From Paraphoma chrysanthemicola (Eukaryota > Ascomycota > Dothideomycetes > Pleosporales > Phaeosphaeriaceae): a stretch of 64,000 nucleotides of DNA. Positions 42,187-53,107 of the stretch are shown piece by piece. Location of the stretch: NCBI GenBank assembly GCA_020744225.1, contig JAGMWG010000007.1:682001-746000 (forward strand). The letters are read 5' to 3'. Positions within the stretch are counted from its first letter, which is position 1. Each line of letters starts with the position of its first letter. The translations under genes were made by a program, and so were the position numbers. The notes beneath the pieces are model-generated. The model had not been told where the DNA came from and ran no database searches. It was given only the letters and a program-made list of their open reading frames with translations.

Positions 42187-45176
42187 ATGTCAACCGCAAC
42201 TGAAGCATCGCTTGTGACCCATGACGACCCAATCAGCGACTTCATCTCGAAGTACAAGCGCGAGACACGGCGATGGCAGGACTACCTAAATTACACAATG
42301 TCATTCCTTGAAACGGCCGTCAAAGAAGAGGCTATTCCGAGCATGGTGGCCGGGCGTGTTAAGAAGCCTGAGAAAGTCGAAGGCAAACTCCGGAAGAAGC
42401 ATTCCTTCTATAGATATGCTTGCGAGAAGCATATTCTGAACAACTTGGTTGACTTCGTTGGCCTGCGCATCTCAGCCTACTTTCCCGATGATCAAAAGAA
42501 CATCTTACGGCTCATCAACAAGAAATTTGTGATCATAGCTAGCGTCTCCTTCACAGACGATCGAGAACGCTACGATCTCAACGACAATGTTTCCGACGCA
42601 GCTGGAAAGGACCTTATCGCCTAAATCAATCAGTGACATGGAGAAGCCATGGCTGGCCTCCGTTCTAAAGCAAGCGATTTGAAGAAGCAATATAATCCCA
42701 AGTCACTAGATAACTACCGGAGACGATTTGGAGGATATACAGCGGATCATTTTTGGGTTATCCTGCGGCCCGAGCAGAGAGGACAAAGCACGCCTCTCCA
42801 TCTACAGCCTATCGAGATCCAAATTCGATCCGTCCTCATGGACTCATGGATAGCTATCAATCGGGACATAGAGTACGATGCTTTGACCGGAGTCCTATCC
42901 ACCCAAGAGCGGCGCATTCTGGACAGCATCAAGGGCTTCGCTCAAACTGGCGAGCTTCTGCTTGAACAGCTATACCACGTTCATCATGAGCGCATAAAGA
43001 CTGACCAAGTTACGCTCAAGACGACCGACGATGTTGCTAGAGTGGTCGACGACTATTTTGCAGTTGAAGATCAAGAATTTGGTCGTTCGAAGGATCCGTT
43101 CTCCCATGTGCTGTTCACTGTGGTCGTAGCTTTGGGCGTGGACAAGCCTGGGGATCTCAAGCTGCAATTTACCAGCCATGCCATAGAGCGCGACTGTCAG
43201 CGTGAGCTGAATACGCTGCGAGATAACTTCCCGCTTGAGATCTCCTTGGAAACATATGTCTTGGTCCGACTTCTTAGGAACATTCCAGCAGGTGATATGA
43301 AGAAGCTGTGGACTCACTCCGTGACTAACTGCCATAACCTCCCACAAACGACTACCGAAAGCGGATTACCTCGGCGCGCACGTAACTGTGAAAAGTGGTG
43401 GTGTCATCTTCTATCAATTACTTGAGAGAACATTAGGCTGGATTGGACAGCTGGTATCGCCCAAGAACAGCGATTTCGAATTCCGGAGCACAACTCCCCT
43501 GCCTCTGACTTGTGGACATTCGAGTTTTGTACTACTTGTCTGCATCCTCGTCTGGATAATGGAGGCTACAGCAGACTCAGCACTGGCCAATGAGGGCCTG
43601 GCCAGCACATTGCTCATGACTTTGTTCGAATGGTCGGACTCGGATGATGATTTGACTCATTTTCCAGTCTTGGCCATTGTGCAGAACCTTTGGCCAAACA
43701 GTATAATACCATCCGACGTTGCTTTAGTCCAAGCACAAGGAGTGGTTTACCATTTGATGGAGCAACCGGCCGTCTGGGAGCGGGGAGTGACTCTTTTCCA
43801 GCAGTTTACTCAGAAGTGCATATCAACAATGCAAGAGGCAGGGACAATTGATGCAGCCACGGTAACCAACCTGAATGCAAAGAGAGATGAGATCAACGAA
43901 ACTTTGTTCATGTGGGTGGTCAAAGTCCTGCCGGTGTCGGAGGCGTATCGAATAGCACACGCTAATCTGGTGGCAACCATTACACCGCAAGAGTCTTTGC
44001 CGAATACTCAAGTCTTTTGGAGCTTCTTCGAGTAGCTTACGACACTGCAAGGCTTTGATCGACTGGTAGACGAGCGTGGGCAAGATTTCAAGACGTGGAT
44101 AAAGCATGATAGGATGCCCAAAGTACCCGAAGAGAGGCGAGGTGATCAGCAAATTAAGTTCGTTCCTGTGAAAGCAGATGCTACCTATCAAGAGATAAAT
44201 GTAGAGATAGAGAAGAGGGAGACTCTCAAAGAAGGTATGGAACACGCGATTGCCACCAACTTTTCAGAGAAACCATGGCCGAGCCACCTTTGGCCTGACG
44301 AGTCGGAACTGGAGCCGCCGCCACCTCCGCAAAGAGACTTCAGCAATCAACAGGTGACAGTGTTTATGCTTGACTGTGGTACGTGGACTGATCTAGATGT
44401 TCCGAGATACCAATACTAATTTCAATAATCTTACTCCAGAAGGGTTGTCTTTTCAGATCATCGATAGAAAGCTGCGATTTGCTTGCGCCGTTGTCCGCTT
44501 GCCAGACTGGAGTGCTTATACTCTTTATACTGGCGAGCGGTGGCAAACGGGCGAAGGTGGCGCAGATGTCATTCTTTTAAAGAACTTCCGGAAACGCGAT
44601 CCAGACCGCGGGGAATTGTTGGGGGCGGAGTGGTTAGATGCCTACTATCATGGCACCCTCGATCTTGGGTCACCGGGTCGGTGTCTCGCAACGCTTGTCA
44701 AGCGAAGACGCATCGCCCCAACGAGGCTCATCGAGGATGCAGGCTATCTGGGACCGCTGTGGCAAGTCGTCTCCAAGAAAACAATCACATGCGCGCTTGT
44801 TTGCGACCTGTGGATTAATGCTGGGCCTGAATTACCGCCTCTCAGGCTGCGACTGCCGAATTGCAAGCCTGGTACCGTGGTTGATTCTAGATTCTTCCTC
44901 TCTGAGAGTGATTGGAACATTGAAGAATGCGATATCAGTCCCGATGGTGGCAAGAAAGGTACATTCGTCACTGCTGGCGTCTATGAGCCGCTTTCCATGC
45001 TCTACGACGGCACGCGGACCAATTGCGCGGCGAATGGAAATGAAGACTACATGCTGGCACTGACGCTCAGGAAAGCCAACTGGACAGAGTACTCACCAGA
45101 GTGCAAGGCCAGGCGATTGAAATCATCATGGTATGATGACATCAGTGGACGGTTCTTCGTCCAGAAGCAGGAATAG
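42187..45176 (+). pseudogene. RelA/SpoT-domain protein gene with in-frame stops
   Basis: The N-terminal half has the RelA/SpoT nucleotidyltransferase pattern: GRVKKPEKVEGKLRKK, LVDFVGLRISAYFPDDQKN, RFGGYTADHFWVIL, and IEIQIRSVLMDSWIAINRD followed by LDSIKGFAQTGELLLEQL. In bacteria this fold makes or degrades (p)ppGpp; its role in fungi is unclear. Two introns are supported: 43292-43361 (joins RNIPA to ADYLGAHVTVKSGG) and 44379-44439 (joins MLDC to EGLSFQI). The C-terminal 550 residues are unfamiliar. The frame contains TAA at 42622, TGA at 42634 and TAG at 44033, with homologous-looking sequence on both sides. The first two could be removed by a poorly formed intron (42589-42684), but no such splice rescues the TAG. 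The gene is probably broken in this strain. Confidence 0.7.
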
Positions 45177-45475
45177 GTTAGGCGGAACGGCAGAGCAGGA
45201 AGCATATGAGCTTGATAGTACACGAATTGATATTCTACGTCCCAAGCGTAGGATAATGCTGTATGCGGCAAAGGCTCAGGGGTGATTGTTTGACCGGAGT
45301 ACATGATTATAGATCATGTTCCTTATCTTGGCGGGCAGGCGCAAGAATGGACTTTCGCGTTGGTTGTGGAGGATGAACCTACATGATGTCGTGGTATGTG
45401 GAGTAGGTAGCATAGATGTGAGAAGTCGAAATAATTAGAAATGTTGGTAACGCTAGGTTGAGGGCTGAGGGAAGT

Positions 45476-45527
45476 ACACACACGCACTCTCTCTCTCTCC
45501 GTGTGTGTATGTGTGTATGTGTGTATA
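45476..45527. repeat. CT/GT microsatellite
   Basis: A run of AC, then CT, then GTGTGTAT repeats. Confidence 0.85.
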
Positions 45528-45654
45528 GAGAAATATTTTGCAGAGTGCCGTACGCTGACAGGATACGATCGAAAAGTTGCTTTCAGATTCACTTATGGGC
45601 GGTAGGCTTAGGCAACTATCAGCACATCTCCGAAAAAGGGTTTTGGATTGACTT

Positions 45655-45995
45655 CTCATGGTGTACTCGCCGCAGCCGCTGTACGATACAGTCTTTGAAT
45701 ACCGCCTTGTAGCCACGTCTAATCCTTTCCGCCACTTTCGGCATTCTTGCCATCTCCTCTACATGGTAGGCCTAGGGCGGCACAAATGGAATGAGCTTTC
45801 CCACTACACTTACCACGACAGCGCTTGGGATGACAATGGCGAGTTATTCGGACCCTATTGCCGGCTTGATTGACAAGAAAGGCAGACATTTAGAGTCCGG
45901 AATGATGGCTTTGTTGTCAGAAGTGGCAATTCCAGCGTTCAGGTTGGCTGGAGAAGAGGTGGACCGGGAACTGGAATCAGGTGCAATCAGCGCAT
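45655..45995 (+). pseudogene. Relic of an NCS1 permease C-terminus
   Basis: The frame ending near 45990 reads GMTMASYSDPIAGLIDKKG, then MALLSEVAIPAFRLAGEEVD. This lines up residue by residue with the end of the permease at 38253-39884 (GMKTAWYTAPVAGLIGKKG, then TALFCGVAFPVFRWAEKRW). Upstream, a LYDTVFEY segment near 45685-45710 resembles FFHDTLETF of the same protein in another frame. No start, N-terminal half or splice signals remain. It is a decayed second copy, 6 kb from the main one. Confidence 0.75.
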
Positions 45996-46048
45996 CTCCG
46001 TATGGTGTGGTCCTATATGGGACATAAGATGTTCTTCATCATCTGAAA

Positions 46049-48353
46049 TCAGGCCAAGTACACGATTTCTTCTTCATCAAGCTGCTCCAGTTCTCCTCCG
46101 TTCATATGTCCGTGGATATATGCGTCTCCAATAAGATTGTGGCAAAAGTGCGGTGTGGTACACTTCGCGACCTTGTCATAGCCTGATCCAATGAGTCTCC
46201 TTCTCTCATGGGGGCTCATTTGAGTACTCCCGATTACGGATGTAAAACCAGCTTGACCTTCCTGCCAGGTGCAGTAGTCTTGTGGCCGAACGATAAGTGG
46301 AACCTGACTGCCGTATGGCAGAAAAACTTTGTCTCCGACCATGAGACTCGGCGGTCCAACACCAATATCAGTTCGAGCGGGGAATGATGACGCATCTTGC
46401 TTCGAACGCAATTGCACATTGCGATTAAAGATAAAAAAGCACCTCGAGACTGTTGCGCAACGGACGGAGTAGTAGAACGAGTTCTTCAACTCTGTCACTT
46501 CCTCTGGTTCCTTATAGGAGTTGACGACGAGGTCTGCGATCATAGCGGTTCGGCGGTGGCGGGCTGTGGTGGTGTCGGTAGCCCAAGCCTGGTAGGCTTG
46601 CTGGATCTCCTCCACATTTGCCCTGTGGTATGCGCTCTGGCTTATATGTCCAGTATTACCAAGCCGTGGGCGATATAGAAGACCACCACAAACTGTTTCT
46701 GCAAATTCAGGACTGGGGCCGTGCATTGCATCGGTACCATCACGCCACCATACTTCCCAGCTACCTATACCTCGTCTTAGTCGTTCTGTCGCATCTTGTG
46801 GCGTGTTTGGTGCGATTGAAGCAACCGTTCCGAGGATAAGACCTTTTGTCTCGAGGATATGGTCGTGAATGAATGCATAGCCTTGCTTTCGCCCTGCAAA
46901 GTAATGCTGATGTCGGCTTAAGCGTTCTCGTTCAAGATCACTGTCCGCAGCGACTTTACTCCAGTCAGCAATCCATGACTTACTATATACGTAACGAGGC
47001 GATCCTTGTGCTAGATTCGTGTTCTGTGTGACGTCGCACAGGACCGATAATGCTTGGGTTTCCTCGATGATCTGTGCCGCAGTGGACATGTACAGCATCT
47101 CGTCAGTCATCTTGTAGTCGATGCTGAGAGGTATTATCATCCATTTGTCAACCAACCCAAGCAACGCAAAGACCTTATCACGATGGTCGGTTGCTCGTCT
47201 TGAGCGAAACCTCCTTAACAGCGTCAACAATTGAACTGGTTTCCCTGACGCCCACTCTTGTCGCGTACTATCGATGGCCAAGACAGTTTCACAAAAGCCA
47301 CCAAGTGCATCAGTCGTACGCAATTGATCTGAACGGTGGGATAAGAGGTAAAGTCCCTCGAACACCCTGCGCTGCTCCACATCCTCGACAAGTTGCTCTT
47401 GGAGGTACAAGTTTGCAGCCTTCGCGAACATGGACCACGGGGCGGAGAGCGTGCTATACATAATGGTAGCTTTGCGCGCAAGTACAGTTTCTTGCACTAC
47501 CCAGACACGACGCCACTGTGCGGCAGTCAGTATGGAATTACCAGATTGGCGATCCGAGGCATACCCAGTTTCTTCGCATAATCGTCCGGAGACCATCAGA
47601 GACCTGACTTGCCCACGCTAGGCGGAACCTGTTCGTGAACGACTTCTCGTGATAGAAAGGAATCTCTTTCGACTTGATACCCTGCGATAGCAACCAGATC
47701 AAACAGAATGCGCCGTATACGTCTCGTTTCTGTGTTACAGGCCCACTGTAATTGTCCTGTAGTGTCTTATAGCTATTGATATAGTGTTTGACCAGGGATT
47801 GGGACCTATTATCGTTGTTCCAGTCACTGTAGACGACAGTTCTCTGGTTGATGCCTTGAAGCCATTCACCCAGTTCATCATCCACTTCTCTTTCGCCAAG
47901 CCATATCACAACTTCGGCCGCGGACTGATAAATCATTCCCATCATTTCCACTTGCTTTGCACGTTCGTCTGTATCCATCTGATTGATGCACAATGAGTCT
48001 ACCCATAACAGAATGGGTCTGTCTCTTTGACGCAACCTGCGCATTGCAAGAGCAAGACTCCTGGAAACGCTGACCATCTGCTCAAAGCTTCCTCTTCCGT
48101 GATTGGTGCGTACGTAGACCTGGAATCTTCTACGAGACATTTCGTCATCCTCGCGAGGCACAAACTGGTCATCCTCGTTCCAAGCGTACGATAAGGCTTT
48201 GTATGGTGGCGCGTAATCTAGACGATGTACTTCCAATGTGCAAGCGATGGCATCTGCTGGATCATCCGAACTTTGCAGCTCTAAGAGACGAAAGACTGGC
48301 GACTGGGTTGAAAGCGTGCCGTACAACGGCAGCCTTGTCTCGGCTTGATTCAT
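46049..48353 (-). CDS. HET-domain protein (heterokaryon incompatibility type)
   Basis: Exons 47565-48353 and 46049-47515 (49-base intron) encode 751 aa. The HET domain (PF06985) spans roughly residues 45-270: YKALSYAWNEDDQ, then ILLWVDSLCINQMDTDERAKQVEMMGMIYQSAAEVVIWLGE, and, restored by the splice, NWWRRVWVVQETVLA. The second half has FALLGLVDKWMIIPLSIDY, a usual continuation in HET proteins, and ends with an acidic tail. HET domains trigger programmed cell death when non-self is sensed in fungal fusions; the fold is related to TIR domains. The start at 48353 begins MNQAETRLPLYGTL, just before the domain. Partner genes are unknown, but a NACHT-ankyrin gene lies 6.4 kb to the right. Confidence 0.92.
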
Positions 48354-49071
48354 CCTTTGGCAATCGCGGTGGCACCACAACCTACCTGATACACAACAAG
48401 GGACCCTGTGTTGTGTGAAGCCTGGAAGTGAACGGAAAATGCTGGAGCCGCTGCAAACCATTCGTGTTGAGCTGAAGAAACACGCTGCTGACCCATTTCC
48501 CCTCGGCGCAGTGTCGATCGATGCATATCACCAATCGGGCTAGTCAGGGTTCGCGCTAGCGGCTTTCCCGCAGCACCAACCAGGTTTTGTCCCATCGTCC
48601 ACAGCACCAACCGTGTTCAGCTTTTGGCGCCCTGTATTCGCCGACTTGATCGCTCAAGATCGCGCACATGCACAATTGGGCGCTCCGCACGAGAACGGGT
48701 CACTTGGCGACCTCAGCTGGGAGAAGCCAAGATGGGCAATTGGCTGTTGTGGGGCCACGGCTGAACCTAGTGACGCTTCATCCTGCAGTCTGCGGTGTGC
48801 GAAGCACTCCTGAACAAAGGCAAGAGCTCCGCTGCCTGATTGACCACTGCACCCGTCGCCCTCTCAGGTCGCACGGCTGAGAGTCGTGCTTACCCTTCAC
48901 CGTCTCGTGTATCGTTGGCTTCGATGCCTAGCTCAGCCTGACCTCAGCCTTGGTACGAGGTTGGCGTTCTGCGGCTTGCATATATGTCGTCCTCCCGATC
49001 GCTCCACGGGCCGCTCCTCCTGCATTCCTAGTGGCATCATCATACCTCACTATACAATCTTGCTACACGAG
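48354..49071. promoter_or_regulatory. Divergent gap between the HET and DUF2235 genes
   Basis: This 718-base gap lies between two divergent starts. Open frames extend upstream from both genes but carry no homology. No distinct regulatory motif was recognised. Confidence 0.45.
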
Positions 49072-50945
49072 ATGGCCAACAACACAGCCTGGGGAAGGCG
49101 CCTGGTCGTCTGCTGCGATGGCACTTGGCAGTCGAGCGTTAGCATCAACGAAAACGTTCCTTCAAACATCACCAAGCTATGCCGTCTGATTGCTCGCATT
49201 GGGACAGACCAGAACGATCCCTCGAAAAAATTCCATCAGATCGTCTACTACGATAGCGGGGTGGGAACAGGTAATTTGAGCAAATCCGAACAGCGGAGAC
49301 AGGGCGGGACAGGGGCTGGACTTGCTGAAAACGTCATCGAAGCCTACAACTTCATCGTGCTGAATTATGAGCCGGGCGACGAGATTTTCTGCTTTGGCTT
49401 TTCCAGGGGTGCATACACTGCAAGAGCTGTCGCAGGCTTGGTCTCTGATATTGGCGTCATCAAACCAATCCACATGCAATTCTTTCCTGACCTGTACCGT
49501 GCGTACATGGCCAATGACGAAGGAGTTGAGTTCCGTGAAACGCAAAGCTGGAAGGATTTCGTCGATGGCAAGCTGAGCAAGAAGGGCAAAGAGTTGCGCG
49601 ACCAGGGCATATCACTGGATAAAGCGAATCTACAGCAACTTGCAGAAGCCTGGGAAATCCGTCCTCACAAAGAGCTCATGGCAAACTCTGAGAGCAGGAA
49701 TGTGAAAGTCGTTGGTGTCTTTGACACAGTGGGGTCTCTCGGCGTGCCAGACGTAATGGGCATCAGTCTGGCATGGAACCGGACAAAACATGGTTTTCAC
49801 AATGTCAAGCTCACAGAGCGTATGTTTGTCATTTTTAGACTGGCTTGACACTGACAGAGCACAGATATTCAGCATGCTTACCAAGCGCTGGCTTTGGATG
49901 AGCGCCGGAAGGCTTTCCGCCCGACACTGTGGTATATCCCCAAGGATCTCGTCGATGATCCGAACACACCCACTCCACAGTTGAAGCAAGTCTGGGTAAG
50001 TATATTTGCATGTGCGACATGGTGTTTAAGCTAATCTCCGGGGCTGTAGTTTCCCGGTGTGCATATCAATATCGGCGGAGGCAATAAAGATGCGTTCTCC
50101 CAAATGCAAGCCGACAACGAGAGTAAGTCCCGGCGCTGTCAGGTCCTCTACTCTTCCTAACATTCATTACAGACATATCAACAGCGACTCTAGCATGGAT
50201 GTTGCAATGTATCTCACCTCATCTCACAATCGATCAAGAAGCGTTCAACGAGTATCTGAATCAGTACAGGCGATGGCTTTTCCGCATCCGCTACGCATGT
50301 ACCTATCACCACGAGACGACGTGGGACAAAGCAAAGTCATTCATCCCAAACATCCCCCTAATCAACCCCGCTCCTAGCGAACTCGAGCCACCAAAGCAGA
50401 GCCCTGCCCATGCTCACACCGAATTTGACTTCAGCTGGGGTACTGGCCCGCTCGTGGATTCATTCGGTGGCATGTACCATCTCAACGGCAGTCACATGCG
50501 CTTGCCAGGGCATGAGGATGTCGAGACATACAACGAGGAAGAGAAACACTATCACTGGAAGCCGCTTCGCAATGTTGGCTTAACGAACGAATATATCCAC
50601 CCAATCGTGCTACATCGCAGCCTCGTTCACGGCTGGGACAAGCACTCGCCACTCAAAGACCGTTGGAATCGCGAGCACTGGCGCGGCACGGACGGCAAGG
50701 CACGTTTCTGGTGGTATATGGATGGCGAGAAGGACGAGATCGCGCTACCTGAGTGGGCTATCTTGCCAGATCGCGGAGATGCGCCGAACTTTGAGCGTGC
50801 GTGGTACAATAAGTGCGAGAAGACGCGAAAAACTTTGGATGCGCTGAACAAGGTAAAGGAGTATGGAGATAAGGATTTCCTGGCGTGTTTGGACGCGAAG
50901 ATTGATTTCGCGTTTGACGAGAGGCCGCAGAATGAATGGCCATGA
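49072..50945 (+). CDS. DUF2235 (Tle1-like) alpha/beta hydrolase
   Basis: Four exons (49072-49819, 49865-49995, 50050-50122, 50173-50945; introns 45, 54 and 50 bases) encode 574 aa. LVVCCDGTWQSS opens the domain, the nucleophile elbow is CFGFSRGAYTAR (Ser about 111), and VVGVFDTVGSLGVP and, after splicing, HAYQALALDERRKAFRPTLW followed by WFPGVHINIGGG carry the other conserved blocks. DUF2235 is the catalytic domain of bacterial type VI phospholipase effectors (Tle1), while fungal members are cytosolic proteins of unknown substrate. The first intron acceptor was set at 49864 because only that choice restores the conserved HAYQALALDE block. The C-terminal 250 residues are less conserved. Confidence 0.9.
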
Positions 50946-51012
50946 AGGTGGACAGCAATTCGTTATCAACGGACGTATGCGCGACATTAAGCAGAATGTC
51001 GCTTTTCATTCT

Positions 51013-52191
51013 TCAGCCCTCAAACATTGGGTCTCTGTACTGGAACGCCCTCATAACAGCCATCGCAATCTGAGGATGCGCCATGATCTTTTCGTGAATG
51101 CCATAACGTGGCACTTCCTGTCGTATGTATCCATTGCGTGTCGGCCACTCCACCACCCAACCTCCTTCATCCAAATCAATTCTTCTTCGAGCGTTCTCTT
51201 TCTCGAAATCCTCCATCGACATATTCCCATGACTCGCAGCTCTGACAGCACATTCGAAGAACCCATTACTCAGACCCCAAGGCACGATGGGATCGTCCTG
51301 TGCATGGAATATCTCCACGTGGTAATTAGTGCCATATTTCACCATATCAGCAAGTGCGTCTCTATTCTTCCACTTATTTCGCATGTCTCGCGTGCAAATA
51401 TCCATCAAGCCTGGAAACCTCGCCAGTAAGCCATATGGCCTCAGTCCAAAGAAGCTTCGGTACTCAGCCAGCATGGTCCGAACATTCGGAAAAGCCCCAG
51501 TCATAATCAATCCAGCTACAGTGACCTTCTGAAGCACAAGGTCTCGCGTCAGAGCGATAGCTACACCCGCCCCCATGGACTGACCAAAGAGTACGATGCG
51601 CGACGCAGGAATACCAGCAACCTGTGTGGCCCAGTCGAAGACGGCGTGTGCGTCGATGCAAAGACCGTCTTCGCTTGGGCTTCCAGATGACAGACCGAAG
51701 CCTCGATAATCGAATGCCAGTACATGGATCTTGCTTGGTGCCAGCGTGGAGAGGGAGCGGTAAGTCTCGGGTCGAGTGTACGCCGCCAACGCGCCCGAAG
51801 AGCCGTGGGTGTGTATGACTAGCCTTGCTTCTGGGTCTTCCCTTAAGAGCTTGAAGTTGAGCTTGTTCTCAAACTCGTCTTCCGTGGTCGGACTTTGGGC
51901 TTGGCTCAGCAGCTCTGTGGCGTGCTTATAGTATAGTCCAATGGGCAGAACGTGCCAGGCATGTAACTTGGTGCCGTCCTTGGTGCGAATGAAGAAAGGA
52001 GTAACTTGACGGTGCGCGAAACCGAATTGTTCTGGATGGTCTAGGCTTCGCTGGCCGATGAGGCGGAGGCGGTGCATGTACACTGCGTGATGTTCTAGCC
52101 AGGGAATGCGCAAGACCGCGAGAATACTGGCTGAGTAGATGGCTGAAGCGACCCCGATGCCACTCATAATCCTGAAGATAAGAGATGGCAT
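51013..52191 (-). CDS. ABHD12/BEM46-like alpha/beta hydrolase
   Basis: A single exon encodes 392 aa. An N-terminal membrane anchor (IMSGIGVASAIYSASILAVL) is followed by the hydrolase fold: FFIRTKDGTKLHAWHVLP, the oxyanion strand VIHTHGSSG, VLAFDYRGFGLSSG, and the nucleophile elbow LFGQSMGAG (Ser about 205). The acid is probably in HAQDDPIVPW and the His near the C-terminus. ABHD12-like enzymes act on monoacylglycerol or lysophospholipids at the ER face; the substrate here is unknown. It converges with the DUF2235 gene, leaving only 67 bases between the stop codons. Confidence 0.88.
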   Translation of the reverse strand: MPSLIFRIMSGIGVASAIYSASILAVLRIPWLEHHAVYMHRLRLIGQRSLDHPEQFGFAHRQVTPFFIRTKDGTKLHAWHVLPIGLYYKHATELLSQAQSPTTEDEFENKLNFKLLREDPEARLVIHTHGSSGALAAYTRPETYRSLSTLAPSKIHVLAFDYRGFGLSSGSPSEDGLCIDAHAVFDWATQVAGIPASRIVLFGQSMGAGVAIALTRDLVLQKVTVAGLIMTGAFPNVRTMLAEYRSFFGLRPYGLLARFPGLMDICTRDMRNKWKNRDALADMVKYGTNYHVEIFHAQDDPIVPWGLSNGFFECAVRAASHGNMSMEDFEKENARRRIDLDEGGWVVEWPTRNGYIRQEVPRYGIHEKIMAHPQIAMAVMRAFQYRDPMFEG

Positions 52192-52538
52192 CCCAGTTTC
52201 GTTTGATGGTGGAGTAACTGGAAAAGCTTGAACCCGTCCTGCTCAGTGCTACTGCTTGTGCTCGTAGGACAATAAGAAGGATGTTCAACTAGGTAGCTTC
52301 CTTCTCCAATGTGAGGAACGGCCCACCTTCCTGATCTCATTTCGCAGAGCTCCAAGACATTGGCAGCCCATTCTTGCGGTGGTGTGACCTGGTCGCTGTG
52401 GATCAACGCGGGTGGCCTTGACGGGTGCGCCTAAGGATGAGCGGTAAAAATCGTGTGCGAGACATCTGCTATAGGCTTCATCAAGTTCAGCAAAAGCTAC
52501 GGCTCTCTTGTGTCCTGACTCGATGCAAAAAAAGGCCC
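52192..52538. other. Intergenic, no gene seen
   Basis: This is the promoter side of the ABHD12-like gene, up to the tRNA terminator. No protein-coding feature is recognised. Confidence 0.5.
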
Positions 52539-52543
52539 AAAAA
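52539..52543 (-). terminator. RNA polymerase III terminator of tRNA-Ala
   Basis: A run of five T on the - strand begins within two bases of the tRNA 3' end, with a second T run about 10 bases further on. Confidence 0.7.
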
Positions 52544-52544
52544 G

Positions 52545-52642
52545 TGGACGGGCAGGTGATCGAAACCTGGACCTTCCGCAGCGATGCTTCCCTCAAATGA
52601 AGGACATGCAAAGCGGACGCTCTACCACTGAGCCACACGCCC
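52545..52642 (-). tRNA. tRNA-Ala (TGC) with an intron
   Basis: On the - strand the 5' half starts GGGCGTG with D-arm GCTC/GAGC and anticodon stem TCCGC closing on GCGGA. The loop TTTGCAT carries anticodon TGC, hence Ala. An intron of about 26 bases follows position 37, the canonical place. The T arm is CAGGT, TTCGATC, ACCTG. The acceptor stem pairs with CCCGTCC and includes G3:U70, the main identity element for alanyl-tRNA synthetase; one pair (T6-C67) is mismatched. The discriminator base is A. Confidence 0.93.
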
Positions 52643-53107
52643 AATACCTGTTGACTGTCGAAACGGCCAATCATTGTTCATCTTTCAAATTAAACAACTT
52701 ATATACCACTGCAAAATATGAGCTATCTGCACCCACGTCGAGTGGGAACAGATGGGATGTGCCCGAGCCAACAAGCTAGGTTTTCTGCTACAGCCCACGC
52801 TAGCGGGATGTAGTAGGTCTGGGAGTGGGGCGGCACAGCCACAAACTTGGCATGCTCGGACCTACCACGTCGTCAGCTCCGTGAACACCAGCTGCGCGAT
52901 TGTCTTACGTGAAAGGACACATTGAATCCGACATCCGTTCTCACACCTATCCCGACTCTCGAAATCGTTTCCCGCGCAGCATCTCGACGCGACAACAATC
53001 GCTTGCCTTGGACGCGCGTACAATCCCCCAACATATCGGCATTGAGCTCCCCAGCTGTCAATAGCATCACAAACACTCGCGATCGACAACACACCACGAC
53101 CGGCGCA
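52643..53107. promoter_or_regulatory. Upstream region of the Env7-like kinase
   Basis: These 465 bases separate the tRNA from the kinase start. A frame running through 52922-53107 continues into the kinase but lacks homology; the ATG at 53108 starts with a myristoylation-type Met-Gly and is preferred. Confidence 0.5.

Larger units (their letters stand above)
45177..46048. other. Intergenic with permease relic and microsatellite
   Basis: Between the RelA/SpoT and HET genes lie a CT/GT microsatellite at about 45476-45527 and the permease fragment listed separately. No intact gene is seen. Confidence 0.6.

Noticed and set aside
42589..42684. A 96-base intron in the RelA/SpoT gene that would remove two stops
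   Set aside because: It keeps the frame, but the donor GTTTCC and acceptor TTGAAG are poor, and it cannot explain the later TAG at 44033, so it is recorded only as a possibility.
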